Source of the DNA: Sinohyriopsis cumingii
Taxonomy: Eukaryota > Mollusca > Bivalvia > Unionida > Unionidae
NCBI GenBank assembly: GCA_028554795.2
Contig: CM068830.1
Span: 42,826,337 to 42,890,336 of the forward strand
DNA: 64,000 bases
Direction of reading: 5' to 3'
The notes under the pieces are model-generated. The model did no database searches, was not told where the DNA came from, and worked only from the letters and a program-made list of their open reading frames with translations. Position numbers and translations under genes: made by a program. This document shows, piece by piece, positions 10,513 to 20,408 of this stretch (positions within the stretch are counted from its first letter, which is position 1; the number at the start of each line of letters is the position of its first letter).

Positions 10513-12190
10513 TTTTATATTTTTTTAATTGATATACAACGAATCCGAAGCGACTCTGACAGCAAACTCAGAAACTCTATTTATCATCGATAATAGATTT
10601 ATCGAAACGTACGCAAGCATTGAAGATCTTAAATGAGTATACTGCGGGTGATTCAACATCAATATAACTCACAACTGTACCTAATTTAGTTTCATTTGGC
10701 AAGAAAAATATGTCTCGACTTATAAACGTATTTTTATTTGTTGTATCAGCAATTATAAAATCTAACTCAGCATCATCTATAATTAATCTTGTAATCATAA
10801 TCATATGATCCTCCTTGGGTGAATTTACCGAATATTTTTCTGCCAAGATCTTTTGCGATTTTATTCACAAAATCAGTCGTATCAGGATTTGCATCATCTG
10901 AATATTTCTTTTGTGGCGGTAAACAAACTTATTTCTGCGGACGATACGACATAATTGCTTCACTTACAATCAACGATATCAGTATTTTTACATCGAGCAT
11001 ATATCGCAATAAAACCATTGGTACCCAACAATCTTCTGAACAGTGTTTACCAAACCAGACATAACAAATCGGATGAAGACCTTTAGCAAACTCGAATGAC
11101 TCGATACAGGTGAATCCAATCAAGTCAAGATCTAAAGATCCATTTACCGCAACTCTGGTCATCTGTGTGGGATGTCCGAATCTCTTAAAATACTCAGAGC
11201 ATTCTCCCATACCAAGAAAACTTCCCGGATAACATGCAACCATATCAACCGACATAATATTATTTAGTATTCTACAATCCGCCATGTCCATATTTTATAC
11301 AAATACGTTGCATTTCTTCAAGAAAATCAAACCGAGTTGTTTTCCACGAATTTTTTTCTGTGCAAAATGAGCCACGACTGACGGAACGGTAAAACAATTA
11401 ATCAGTAATTGTTCAGACTTGGTATCATCAGGGTTATGAGGTATATTCAGCGATAAATATCGCCGCGCAAGATTTTAATTTTTTCATGGAGAGATTCTTT
11501 ACAAGATATTTCACCATTAGGTCTTACAAACTGATCAAACTTACTTTTTTCTTTGATACAGATATATCCATCTGGCCTAATCAATTCATCGTCGTTTTCA
11601 GAACTCTGAAATAATCATACTGATACAGGATCGTTCTTGCATAGTTCGTTAATAAAATCGAATATATCTCCTTCGTAAAATTTAACAGTTCGATTTTGTA
11701 GAAATATTGTTACTGCATTAGTCCACGCATGCGCATTATGATCAATAATTTCAATTGAAGCTCCCCTCGATTTATTATTTTATTCGTACAAAAACTCTCC
11801 GGTTATCGTTTTTACTATTATTAGGAATTTTTTTTCCTAATTCAGCAACATCATTTATTGTAGCTCAGGTATCCTTGACTGATTCAGCCCATTTGTTTAC
11901 ATCGCTGATCCGTTAAACCATTTCTACGTATCGCGTTTGTAAAATGTTCCGTTACTCGTTCGGCTACACAATTTATTTTTTATAATTTCATGGTGCAAGA
12001 TCATCAACGCTGGGTTTATCATTCAGCGAAAAATTCCATAAATAACCGCGGTCACATGATACACTCGTTCATAATACGGCTTGTCAATACCAGTCAGCAT
12101 TCCTGGCTTGGAATTTTTACTTAATACGGCGATTTTTTCATTATGAAAGACAGGGTCACGTTTAAAGTATGTCTGTTTATGTTAATACAA
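10513..12190 (-). pseudogene. B-family DNA polymerase region (broken)
   Basis: The polymerase would copy the element's genome. Motif A appears as SVDMVACYPGSFLGMGEC near 11240, followed by KRFGHPTQMTRVAVNG. Further on are DLGRKIFGKFTQGG near 10830 and AELDFIIADTT near 10760. The motif C region reads INLLSMINRV then RVASDSLYI near 10550; the DS pair of the usual TDS motif is kept, but the first residue is Ser. Upstream, decayed sequence continues to about 12190 (HAWTNAVTIFLQ, YEGDIFDFINELC). At least six stops or frameshifts are visible. The gene runs into the SF1 helicase with no intergenic space. It is unlike the usual protein-primed Polinton polymerase in its motif spelling and its fused helicase. 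Confidence 0.78.
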
Positions 12191-12265
12191 TAAACTTTAC
12201 TCTGAAAAAATATATTTGATCGTTGAGATAAGTAATAATCGTTTCCGCTCGATCATCGTTCACTA

Positions 12266-12308
12266 TAGCATATATATAATGATTAAAACATATATATAAT
12301 GATTAAAA
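12266..12308 (+). promoter_or_regulatory. Duplicated TATA-like motif between divergent genes
   Basis: A 20-bp unit, catatatataatgattaaaa, occurs twice in tandem immediately before the start of the zinc protein and behind the polymerase start. It contains tatatataat and could be a promoter element or a slippage duplication. The duplication also duplicates the candidate ATG. Confidence 0.35.
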
Positions 12309-12545
12309 CAAAGAACAAATGTAGGTGGTTAATGATAGGCTCTACAACTCCCTGTAACAAAGCCCGCGAAAATGAATTATGTGGATTATGTGGATATCAT
12401 TTACAAAGCGTGCGTCGTCGAAGTCTAGGACCAAAATCGTGCTTATTTTGTCGTGTTGGAGTTAGAGATGAAACGCAGCTGTGTGTGCAATATGGTGGCA
12501 AAAAAATACAGAGAGCTGAAACGATATCATGATTTTAAAAAATAA
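12299..12545 (+). pseudogene. Small cysteine-rich zinc-binding protein
   Basis: I do not recognise the family. The product of about 80 residues has paired cysteines and a histidine spaced like zinc fingers: CGLCGYH, then KSCLFCRVGV, with more Cys at both ends. A one-base frameshift near 12490 changes the end; the other frame gives KKYRELKRYHDFKK, which looks like a better C-terminus. It lies first in a short plus-strand group ahead of the HNH gene and is divergent from the polymerase. Confidence 0.6.
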
Positions 12546-12633
12546 CACCGACAATAATAGGATTATAAAAGACACTGAAGACTATCTAGCTAGATTTGAA
12601 AAATAATTATTTAGACAAAAATATTATATATAA

Positions 12634-13079
12634 ATGGAGGAAAATGAATTTGTGAGACATCCAATCATCAAGAATTATGAAGCAACTCGTGATAGTGTAA
12701 TCAGAAATTGTCGACTAAAAGAACAGTTGGCAATGTCACTAATACTGGTTATTTTAAATATACTGCTGGGGGAAGACAAATTATCTTTGTCATAAATTTG
12801 TATACGAGTGTTAAGGAGTAATCGACGACTGTTTTGTGATCGATCATATCAACGGCGGTAAATTCGATAATTTCATAAGTAATTTACGAGCTAATATACC
12901 AGAGTCAGAATAACAAATTTGGTGGTAATGGAGATATAAAAAAATTCCCTAGGGTCGTTCAATCTGTAAATACAGAGACTGGTGAAGAAATAATATTTCA
13001 ATCAATGAATGCAGCTTGCAAATATTTTGATATCTGCATACTTTCAGTACAATCAGTCGCGAATAAAATATACAAATAG
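12634..13079 (+). pseudogene. HNH endonuclease with NUMOD-like tail (broken)
   Basis: ATG at 12634 starts MEENEFVRHPIIKNYEATRD, a leader type seen before HNH cores. After a frameshift near 12735 (VGNVTNTGYFKYTAGGRQI), the HNH core CFVIDHINGGKFDNFISNL is read near 12830-12890. The C-terminal segment TETGEEIIFQSMNAACKYF looks like a NUMOD1-type DNA-binding helix. Several stops separate these parts. Such genes are often mobile cargo in phages and large DNA viruses. A role in homing or in element replication is inference. Confidence 0.72.
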
Positions 13080-13138
13080 GCGTGTTCAAAAAAGTATAAA
13101 TAAAAAACAACTTTTCATTATTCTTGAATGGAGATAAC

Positions 13139-13163
13139 GTTCTCTCTCTCTCTCTCTCTCTCC
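13139..13163. repeat. (CT)n microsatellite inside the Polinton
   Basis: A run of about 12 CT units, in the non-coding gap after the HNH gene. Confidence 0.9.
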
Positions 13164-13406
13164 GTTAGTGTTCTGCTAATTCTATGTTACTATTTATTTA
13201 ATTTTTGTCTCATTATACTCATTGTTAAAATAATTATTGAAAGAACTATTATTTAATCATTCAGAGGTCTCTATTGGCGGTGGAGAATGTCCACACAAAT
13301 TAAAAATATATCGTCATGGTTAAGGAATATCATTTAAACATATATTTATTATATAATGAACTATGAAAATATAAATGTTATTATTTATGCAATCAAAAAT
13401 TAAAAT

Positions 13407-13725
13407 ATGACGGACGGCATAAACATATCTGATGAATTAAATCCTGAAAAAAAATATTTGTGGTTTTGAGCGTAAATTCGAAGATAGATATACACTACCA
13501 GCGGAGTACAAATTTATTAAGCAAATTCAACAACCTATGTTCCAATCCTTGACTGCAGTCAAGGAAACATAAGTTAATAAATTCGTCTCGCTTTCACACG
13601 CGATCGAGAAAATTAGATAAGAATTGCCTCACGAATACAAAACAAAAAATATTCTTAACACACATGTGAAACAATTAAGAAAGATTATGCCAGAAAATGA
13701 AAATGCTGTCACTGATGAAAATTAA
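13407..13725 (+). pseudogene. Small charged helical protein, unknown
   Basis: Starts MTDGINISDELNPEKKY, then shifts frame in a run of eight A. The rest reads FERKFEDRYTLPAEYKF, then KFVSLSHAIEKI and NILNTHVKQLRKIMPENEN, with two more breaks. It looks rich in helices and charged residues. Family not recognised. It is the last plus-strand gene before the convergent junction. Confidence 0.45.
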
Positions 13726-14054
13726 AGTTAGGGTCCCAGTCGTGACGCATGTGTATGGTATTTTGCGTCTGGAAAATGTCGCGATGCAACAGTTATTTCA
13801 TCGATCTGATGCCTCTATCTTTGGTGAGGAAAGTTCTGAAATACTATAATATAATATATTAAGTTTCCTCATTCGTGGCTATTGATTGTGAAATTCAATT
13901 GTTATTGAGATTTATTTTTTTATTCTGATTCAGATTTATTTTTATATTCAGATTTTCTTAGAAAAATGCGAGATTTTAGTGAAATTTAGTCAAAATTTGT
14001 CTTTTTTTTTTCCCTTGATTTTAGTCGATTTTTAAGTAAAGAAAATCGGTTCAG

Positions 14055-14283
14055 TTGCAGATTTTCGAATGGTCAAACCTCACGCAGTTCTCTAAATGAT
14101 TTTAGGATTTATCGATAATTTGTCATGAAACACAGTCCAAAGTAATGTTTCTGTTTTTTTTTTTACTGAATCGTCTATTTTTATGTTTTTTTTAAGCAGA
14201 AAAGGGGAAAATTATCGATACATCCTAAAATCATTTAGAGAACTGCGTGAGGTTTGATCCATGAAATTAACGAAAAATCAGTA
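14055..14283. repeat. Large inverted repeat at the convergent gene junction
   Basis: The core arms 14071-14121 and 14208-14260 are about 51 bp and differ at only two positions or so. The arms extend outward imperfectly (gattttcg ... aatgg) to about 14055 and 14283. The loop is about 86 bp and T-rich. Plus-strand genes end to the left and minus-strand genes end to the right, so it could serve as a shared terminator, a replication structure, or be a nested foldback MITE. No clear target duplication was seen. Confidence 0.85.
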
Positions 14284-14317
14284 AAAATAAAATAAATTCT
14301 GTTATAATATACTTATT

Positions 14318-14590
14318 TTATTTGACTTTGTCAAGGATTATGTAATTTATTTCTTCTGTTTTTGATGAGATGAGATTTTTATTCAGAATTAGCCACTTTT
14401 TAAGTTGATCTAATTCAATACAAGAATGTGAACAATTCTGAATCTGATCTCTTTCACACGTAATCATAGTAATATGTTCTCGATGAAGTTCATTTAGTTG
14501 TTCCTGCATCAGCAAAAATATTTCATTTCCGTATTCTTCAATAATTATGTTAACACTAAATTGTTCTGTATTGACCAGGGGTGGTGTCAT
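14318..14590 (-). CDS. Unknown Polinton protein, 90 residues
   Basis: An intact frame from MTPPLVNTEQFSVNIII to INYIILDKVK. It is rich in Glu, Leu and Ile and probably helical, with no recognised domain. It is the first gene on the structural side of the inverted repeat and one of few without a visible break. Confidence 0.5.
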   Translation of the reverse strand: MTPPLVNTEQFSVNIIIEEYGNEIFLLMQEQLNELHREHITMITCERDQIQNCSHSCIELDQLKKWLILNKNLISSKTEEINYIILDKVK

Positions 14591-14715
14591 TTTTTTTCTG
14601 ATGGCGTTTTTAAGTACTCTTTGTCGTGTATAAAAACTCTCACATATTGGTACATTATATAATACCTCTTAATTAAATCATTAATTTGCAAAACACTTTA
14701 CATGACTAAAAATCG

Positions 14716-15110
14716 TTAAGATCTTACGTAGAGATTTTTACTCAGAATTCCATTAGTTAAATCAAGCAAGTGTCCGGTCTGGTCAGTTAGCTTGAAATGT
14801 ATCCTTGAAAATAGCGGATTATGACGTCGTAGATAAACCGGATTGATCGGTTCCTGCACACTTAAATATCCCGGAGGGACTCGAGGCGTAAAATTATACA
14901 AAATATATCCTTGCTGAGCTTGATTTGATTTTTCAAGATCTGTTTGATAACTACCATCCATTACATCACATACTAGATTAACCGCGATCGTCGTAGTTAT
15001 ATTTACAATTCCTGGCAAAATACGACGACCTTCACCGTAATGATCGTTATTGTATCAGAGAATACTTGCCGGTGGGGCTGTTTTTCTCTCCACTCTTCGA
15101 CGATTTTATG
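14716..15110 (-). pseudogene. Conserved Polinton-type virion protein (one in-frame stop)
   Basis: The visible frame contains GRRILPGIVNITTT, YILYNFTPRVPPGYL and FKLTDQTGHLLDLTNG. The last motif (LTDQ.G..LD..NG) is shared by uncharacterised proteins in Polinton-like elements. An upstream extension in the same frame (RRRVERKTAPPASIL) is separated by one TGA near 15050. It lies with the capsid and protease genes, so a structural role is inferred. I cannot name the exact virion component. Confidence 0.6.
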
Positions 15111-15145
15111 AATATATTCATCGATGATTTGATTGACTCATTTCT

Positions 15146-15345
15146 TTAGTTTAATTCAGGAAAATTAAATTTTGCTAGATCTGCTTCTGTAGTTGAATAT
15201 TTATTAAGAAATATTTGTTTAAATATGTTTTCTGACTTGATTACTGTTTGCATAATGCTCTCATAAACAAATTCGATATCAGATACAATCTAATTTAATA
15301 TTTCTATCTGTTTAATGATTTCATCTTTTGTAGACGTCACGTCAA
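15146..15345 (-). pseudogene. Small helical protein, unknown
   Basis: Frame with KDEIIKQIEILN, one stop, then DIEFVYESIMQTVIKSENIF and ADLAKFNFPELN before the TAA at 15146. Likely a short helical protein; family not recognised. Confidence 0.4.
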
Positions 15346-15401
15346 AAAGATACTATGTGAATAATATGTGCAATTTGTTTCGTTATTGTTCGTGTTCTTA
15401 A

Positions 15402-16111
15402 TTATATCAAAACACTTTTTGAAACTATCGTCGGGAACACCCACTTTTGTGGTTCCGCCCTCAGTGTCGGGATATCCATATCATCACCATATTTTATCAG
15501 CTTCGTACCGTAATTCTCCGCCATCTGGATCATTTGTATTGATTCCCATAAATGATCAATCTTATAATATGGAATAATTCCCCAGTACGATGGTTTATCC
15601 GTAGTAAAATCATACCGTGTTGGCTGAGGTATTGCTGTAGGCGCTGGTGGTGCTATTTCGGTGTATCCTAATACGCTTCGGATTGAATAAATGTTAACGG
15701 TGTAATCTGGTGAATTTATTTATATCGCGGCTGATAACGTCGGTTCATGAACCGTTATAGCTATGTTTAATTCTCTTTTTATTATAGATTTTATTCTGCT
15801 CTGAAATTCATCATTGGTTTGTTCGATTTGATACTACCTGTCGGTATTCCAACAACCTGGCAGTCAGGAGTTCCATCGTCGATATTTCTATCTGCAAATA
15901 CAAGAGAATTATTTGCTGGTAATCCGCCAAATGATTTTGATCTAATATTGGGCCAGCTGTAATACACTCGCAATTGTGCAAAAGCTTTTTCTTGCACTGT
16001 AGTTGCAGCTGGAAAAACAACGCTGAATTCAGGGTTGGTTGAGCTTACTGATATCATCGTGGTCTTCAACGCTGTTGTATTCGTGGCGATCTGTTGAAGG
16101 AGTTCGGTCAT
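15402..16111 (-). pseudogene. Conserved Polinton virion-associated protein (YYSWPNI type)
   Basis: Starts MTELLQQIATNTTALKTT and contains FAQLRVYYSWPNI and a later NNSLVF, a pattern that recurs in uncharacterised Polinton/adintovirus structural proteins. After VGIPTGS a frameshift near 15835 leads to NDEFQSRIKSIIKRELNIAI. One in-frame stop lies near 15722, followed by DYTVNIYSIRSVLGYTEIAP and a C-terminal half ending at the TAA at 15402-15404. Total about 235 codons. The role is probably in the capsid or vertex, by family association only. Confidence 0.65.
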
Positions 16112-16118
16112 TATTATT

Positions 16119-16306
16119 TCAATCCCGACAATCTAAATCAATCGCAGTCATTGCTTCTTTGTACAGTTTAATCATCTTCATGAATCTGATATTTTTGCGT
16201 CGTTAACGCTTGTTGATAATAACGAAGATAATTTAGAGTATGCTAACGTTGCTGTATGTAATTTTACTACATAATCACGTAATTTTGCATTTGTGGACGT
16301 ATACAT
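16119..16306 (-). pseudogene. Small helical protein, unknown
   Basis: ATG at 16306 reads MYTSTNAKLRDYVVKLHTAT, then after a frameshift MIKLYKEAMTAIDLDCRD to a TGA at 16119. The stop is only a few bases from the start of the next gene, as in a compact viral gene block. No family recognised. Confidence 0.42.
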
Positions 16307-16363
16307 TTTTTCGCAATGATATTAAAAAGACCAGCAATTGTGTAGAAACTACTAGCGATGTTG

Positions 16364-16554
16364 TTATTGTTGATAATAATACGTCGGTTCCACTATAACA
16401 GCAGACGCCGAATACACAATTACGTCAACGACAACTATACGTCTACGATAATTTTTACTTTCACGATATAATCGTCAACGATATTTTTTAGTTTTGTTTG
16501 CCATTCACGTGCTTGATTGTACCTAAAATTTTGAACATTGAATGGGAGGCTCAT
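16364..16554 (-). pseudogene. Small basic protein, unknown
   Basis: Starts MSLPFNVQNFRYNQAREWQT. One frameshift leads to NYRRRIVVVDVIVYSASAVI before a TAA at 16364. The Arg-rich patch followed by a hydrophobic stretch could be a DNA-binding or membrane-associated part. This is inference. Confidence 0.42.
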
Positions 16555-16627
16555 TATATTTTATTTAGTAATCAATTGAGTTGTTTCAGCGACAAATTCC
16601 AGACACTGCGGTTAATTTTTAATCAGA

Positions 16628-16830
16628 TGATTCCAGTATAAATGTTTCTTCGTCTCCACTATTTAACACAATATACACGGTTCCAGAAAAACTATCTGCT
16701 GAATGACGCCAGGGATACGTAGTAAATATATTAGATTTTGCACCGCTGAACACAGTCAGCCTATACACACCAGTTACTTATGCAGTATGTTTGATAGTTA
16801 TTTTGCTGTGACCATATTGAGGATCCTAAT
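16628..16830 (-). pseudogene. Small protein overlapping the protease end, unknown
   Basis: Frame with DPQYGHSKITIKHTA, a stop, then TGVYRLTVFSGAKSNIF and VYIVLNSGDEETFILE. Strand-like composition. It overlaps the last codons of the protease gene in another frame. Family not recognised. Confidence 0.42.
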
Positions 16831-17271
16831 GACACTGTGTATGCTATGTTGGTAATCTGCTTGTGGGGAACTATTTAAATGTCTACTTGTATAATCGTAC
16901 ACGATTTTATGAGGTGATCATGTTGATTCTGATATAGAGTCGAGTACAGCAATTGCTTCACGACCGCATGTTGACGGATCGGTTATTGTCCGTGTTGGTA
17001 ATGTTAAATACCAGACTGGAGTTTTTATTGATTTCACATAATTCATAAATTCTTTTGGTGGAGCCAACCCATACGAATCAAAATAAATAATTCCACGTGG
17101 ATCAATTGCGTTTGCAACCCAATGAGTGCCAGGACCAGCACTATTATCGAGATTGATAATGCCTGTTTCAATATTGTTTGGTTTGAAAAGTAACTATTCA
17201 CGCATAAAAACACCTCTACAAAATTTTATGTCCAATTTTTTATCAGCATCAAGCAAATCAAAATCTGACAT
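16798..17271 (-). pseudogene. Adenain-like cysteine protease (two in-frame stops)
   Basis: This maturation protease of adenoviruses and Polintons cuts virion proteins. ATG at 17271 starts MSDFDLLDADKKLDIKF. The catalytic His is in GPGTHWVANAID, the acidic partner in GIIYFDSYGLAPP, and the catalytic Cys in DPSTCGREAIAVLD. A TAG near 17193 and a TGA near 16917 interrupt an otherwise single frame of about 157 codons. It lies between the pX/pVI-like gene and small virion genes, as expected for the structural block. Confidence 0.88.
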
Positions 17272-17370
17272 TGGAAAGATTAATGAAGTGTTCCTGGAAG
17301 TCTCAGAAACTTTCCGTATCGATAAGGAGTTCTCGACAATCTTAGGTCGCTCCCCCTTTTTTATTCGTTT

Positions 17371-17595
17371 TCATATTGCTTTCTTTATTGCCATTCTAGC
17401 AGCACCTAATGCGGCTGCTTTTGCAACAGCTGGAGTTTCAGCAGCTATTAGCGCCGGTATAGCTGCAAGAAGTGGAAATATACCACCCGTTTTTATTGAG
17501 TCTTTTATGGCGCTTGCAGAAAGATTGAGTCTAACACCAGTCTTTGATTGTTTTGGCTTCATTGAAGTGCCTGAGTTGACGTTCAGTCAATGATA
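17371..17595 (-). pseudogene. pX/pVI-like hydrophobic virion peptide
   Basis: A lead segment SLTERQLRHFNEAKTIKDW is followed, after a frameshift, by VRLNLSASAIKDSIKTGGIF and then an Ala-rich hydrophobic stretch (PLLAAIPALIAAETPAVAKA) ending with basic residues (MAIKKAI). The GGIFPLL pattern is common in small Polinton proteins compared with adenovirus minor core or membrane-lytic peptides. It lies just upstream of the protease. Confidence 0.68.
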
Positions 17596-17707
17596 ATTCA
17601 GTTTCACCACCTGTGATCTGATCTCGCTTTAGTGATATTTTCTGACATTAACATGATGATATGTCATTATAATATCATGAGCGATTTAATTACATGTTCA
17701 GAAAATA

Positions 17708-18610
17708 TTACATATTTTCCACTGGAGCGTCAATAGCTCTCATTCTTCCACCAGCACCTTCAAGTCACATCGAATTGTCACTGAGCGTAACAGCGATTGC
17801 TTTGTAATTAACAGCAGCACCTGGAGCTAAAAAATGGACATCAACAACAGACTGTCTACTTAAATTAAGATTTTCCAAAGAGAAGTAACAGATCGGATAC
17901 CGATTTACAAAATCTATCTGTGACATTTGCAAACCAGTATCTATATTTTGATCACGTCCCATAAATGTCATCAAACGATGATATGCACGTGCTACATGAT
18001 TATTTTCAAAATTCAATAATATATCTTCAAATGGTTCTTGATGTCCATTTATTTTTAATAATACCTCACTAACTCCAAGGTCGTCAAATATCATACGACT
18101 ATGTATCTGTGAGTTTAATCGCTCAGAATTCTGAAAAGCAATAAGGTCTTGGTGCAGAAACACCTTGCTGGGATGCTATATGTCATGTAAATAAATTATT
18201 AATGTTGCTCTGAACACTATCCGTGCTTACTGTTAACCATGACAACAATGATTTGCCACCTGAATCCATAAAAGAAAGTCATTTTCATTCTTCAGCAATT
18301 GATGGAGTCATTATTGGTATCCACAATGAAAGTTTTGTTAATATTACTTTACCAGCATCTCTTGGAGCTCGCCAGATAGCATCATTATCATCACTTGTTT
18401 GTAACGAGTACAACTGTATGTTTAGCCCCGAATATAACTTTTCTAACATTTCTGCAAAATCCAGAGATGTATGACAGTGGAATTGGGTATGAAAATCTTC
18501 TACGACCACCCTTCAACGCAAATTGAAGTTTTGCAAATCCTGCATTAAAATCCGGGTTTAAGGACTGGTGCGTCCATATCGAACCCTGGATCAGATACAC
18601 GTTTAAACAT
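17708..18610 (-). pseudogene. Jelly-roll capsid protein (broken)
   Basis: ATG at 18610 reads MFKRVSDPGFDMDAPVLKPG. Other frames give FNAGFAKLQFALKGGRR, PLSYISGFCRNVRKVIFGAK, DNDAIWRAPRDAGKVILTKL, RMIFDDLGVSEVLLKINGH and HVARAYHRLMTFMGRD, then a C-terminal strand region to SDNSM and a last in-frame segment to 17708. The GFC..(5)..V.FG.KH....DDAI pattern matches F54H12.2-type Polinton capsid proteins. About 300 codons in total, with at least four frameshifts and stops. The size would suit a minor (penton-like) capsid protein, but I cannot separate major from minor. Confidence 0.78.
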
Positions 18611-18692
18611 CTTATTATATTTATATTTATTATCGTCTAAAACGAAGACGATCTCCCGAAATAAAACTTGTATTTATTTATTTTCTATTTCT

Positions 18693-19086
18693 TTGGTATG
18701 GGTATTCCTGCTTCACCAGTCATCTCTGCTAGTTTTTAATTTTCGGCTTGATTTCTTATTTTACTGACATTCGCAGGCATAACTTCAGTGCTGGATAATT
18801 TTACAGGTTATGATTTTTGTCGTATTAACGGTGCTAGCTTTTCTTTGATTGCCGAGAACGCTTTACCGGCAATATCACCAATCGTGCTATGAACATTTTC
18901 ACGAATAACATCGATAGATTTCATTTCTAGTTGTTTTGCAATCGGTGTTACTTTTGGGGCTATCCTTCTGAATAAAGTTTGATCAACATCGCCAAGTCCA
19001 TCACCGTAAATCGCGTCATAAGTAGGTAATCGAGAATTTATCACCCTGACCATTACAGGTCCACGTTGAGCATTATGTACGATCAT
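18693..19086 (-). pseudogene. Small Polinton virion-associated protein
   Basis: An intact first part of 92 codons (MIVHNAQRGPVMVRVINSRL, GDGLGDVDQTLFRRIAP, then a helical KEKLAPLIRQKS). The same frame continues after a TAG and a second stop to KLAEMTGEAGIPIPKK at 18693. It lies directly upstream of the capsid gene. A small virion or scaffold role is inferred from position. Confidence 0.55.
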
Positions 19087-19106
19087 CTTATTTATTATTT
19101 ATTTAT

Positions 19107-19878
19107 CTAATCACTGTGATAATCAACGATTTCAACAATGAGAGACCTATAAACATCGATGTCCATGACACCGCCTGTAAATAATCTTCGACAATATATC
19201 AGCTGCTTCATTAAAAATTTCTGGATAATTATTTTCAACACGTTTCCCTCCTTTGATGATTTCTAGTCGTTCTACGTCAGAAAGAACATTGTTAGGACAA
19301 GCATTAAGACCACTTCCCTTTGGCGTACTCTGGGAAGAAACACCACTTCCAGTAGCGCCAAAAGAATCATCGCCAGAATCTCTTTCCTAACTTAGTTAAG
19401 AACGCAATTTCTTCTGCCGTATAATTTCTCTTTGCTTCATTTATTTTTCTGTTTCCTTTCTTCTTCTCATTGCTTCATTTTTCTTCTCTCTGTTTCCTTT
19501 CTTCTCTAGACTTTTCAAGTTCCAACATCATCACTTGATGCGATGAATAAGGTTCCTGTTGTTGCTGAAATAAAAAATGTTGATGGAAGGATTGGATTAG
19601 AAGATTTTACTTGAGTACATTGTGTTTTGTCGTTCTATTTGTTGCATAGATGGAGGAAGCCGATATAAGGGATCGTGCATAGAACGTTGCGGCGGAAGAG
19701 GTTTTTGTTTCAGTGCCTCGTTATAAAGTCTTTGTACGTCTTTAACAAGATTCGTATATCTTAAATCATCATCTCTGGCTTGTTTTTTGTTGCTAAATAT
19801 GCGATATATACATTTAATACGATTATCATCATTTACATTTTCATAACCGGGTTTTAAAATACTAGATTTATTAAACAT
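19107..19878 (-). pseudogene. Charged structural-block protein, unknown
   Basis: First part 93 codons from MFNKSSILKPGYENV. Later segments in shifted frames: LELEKSREERKQREEK (highly charged helix), YTAEEIAFLTKLG, GDDSFGATGSGVSSQSTPKG (low complexity), and DIDVYRSLIVEIVDYHSD to a TAG at 19107. Three or four frameshifts. I recognise no family; the charged and linker-like composition resembles a core or scaffold protein. Confidence 0.5.
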
Positions 19879-19887
19879 ACTAATTAA

Positions 19888-20387
19888 TTATTTTTCAGGT
19901 AATGTTTCTTCTTTAGTATTATTAATTCCTTCGATAGCACCTTCTTTACATTTTTAATCAATTTAATATTTTCTATTCTTACTTTAGGTTTAGGTGCAAG
20001 TTCTTTTTCACATCGGCTATTTCAGTACGAACTTTGCCAATACCTTCAAGTATTTCTTCATCTACAGGGGAAGGTTGTGCGGCATCAATCTCAGTTGGAA
20101 GATCTCGTAAAATCGTTTTTGTTTGATTAGTTTTTTTGCTATTTGTTCAGTTTGCTCAGCAGTTTTTCTTACTGATCGAAGAAGACCTTCAGTAACCTCT
20201 GCAACTCTTTCAGTAACTTTTGTAACTGGTCTAAATAACTTTTATGTGCCTTCTGCACATTCAACTTCAGATTCACGCCGTTCTTGTAGATTTTGTCTAA
20301 CAGAATCACGAACGGGAAGACATTTCTGATCGCTTCTTATCTCTCTCGAGCTCATCTAGCTGTATAAGACTCAATAGCTGGTGCCAT
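19888..20387 (-). pseudogene. Coiled-coil protein, first gene of the structural block
   Basis: ATG at 20387 (MAPAIESYTA) lies just inside the right inverted repeat. Segments in different frames include LDELERDKKRSEMSS, VTKVTERVAEVTEGLLRSVR with heptad-like spacing, DEEILEGIGKVRTEIADVKK, and EGINNTKEETLPEK to the stop at 19888. Four or more breaks. A coiled-coil protein is supported; the function is unknown. Confidence 0.5.
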
Positions 20388-20408
20388 TATTGATATAACA
20401 ATGATTTC

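Noticed and set aside
17126-17593. A 155-codon plus-strand open frame
   Set aside because: It is the shadow of the minus-strand protease start and pX/pVI-like gene, whose motifs are clear.
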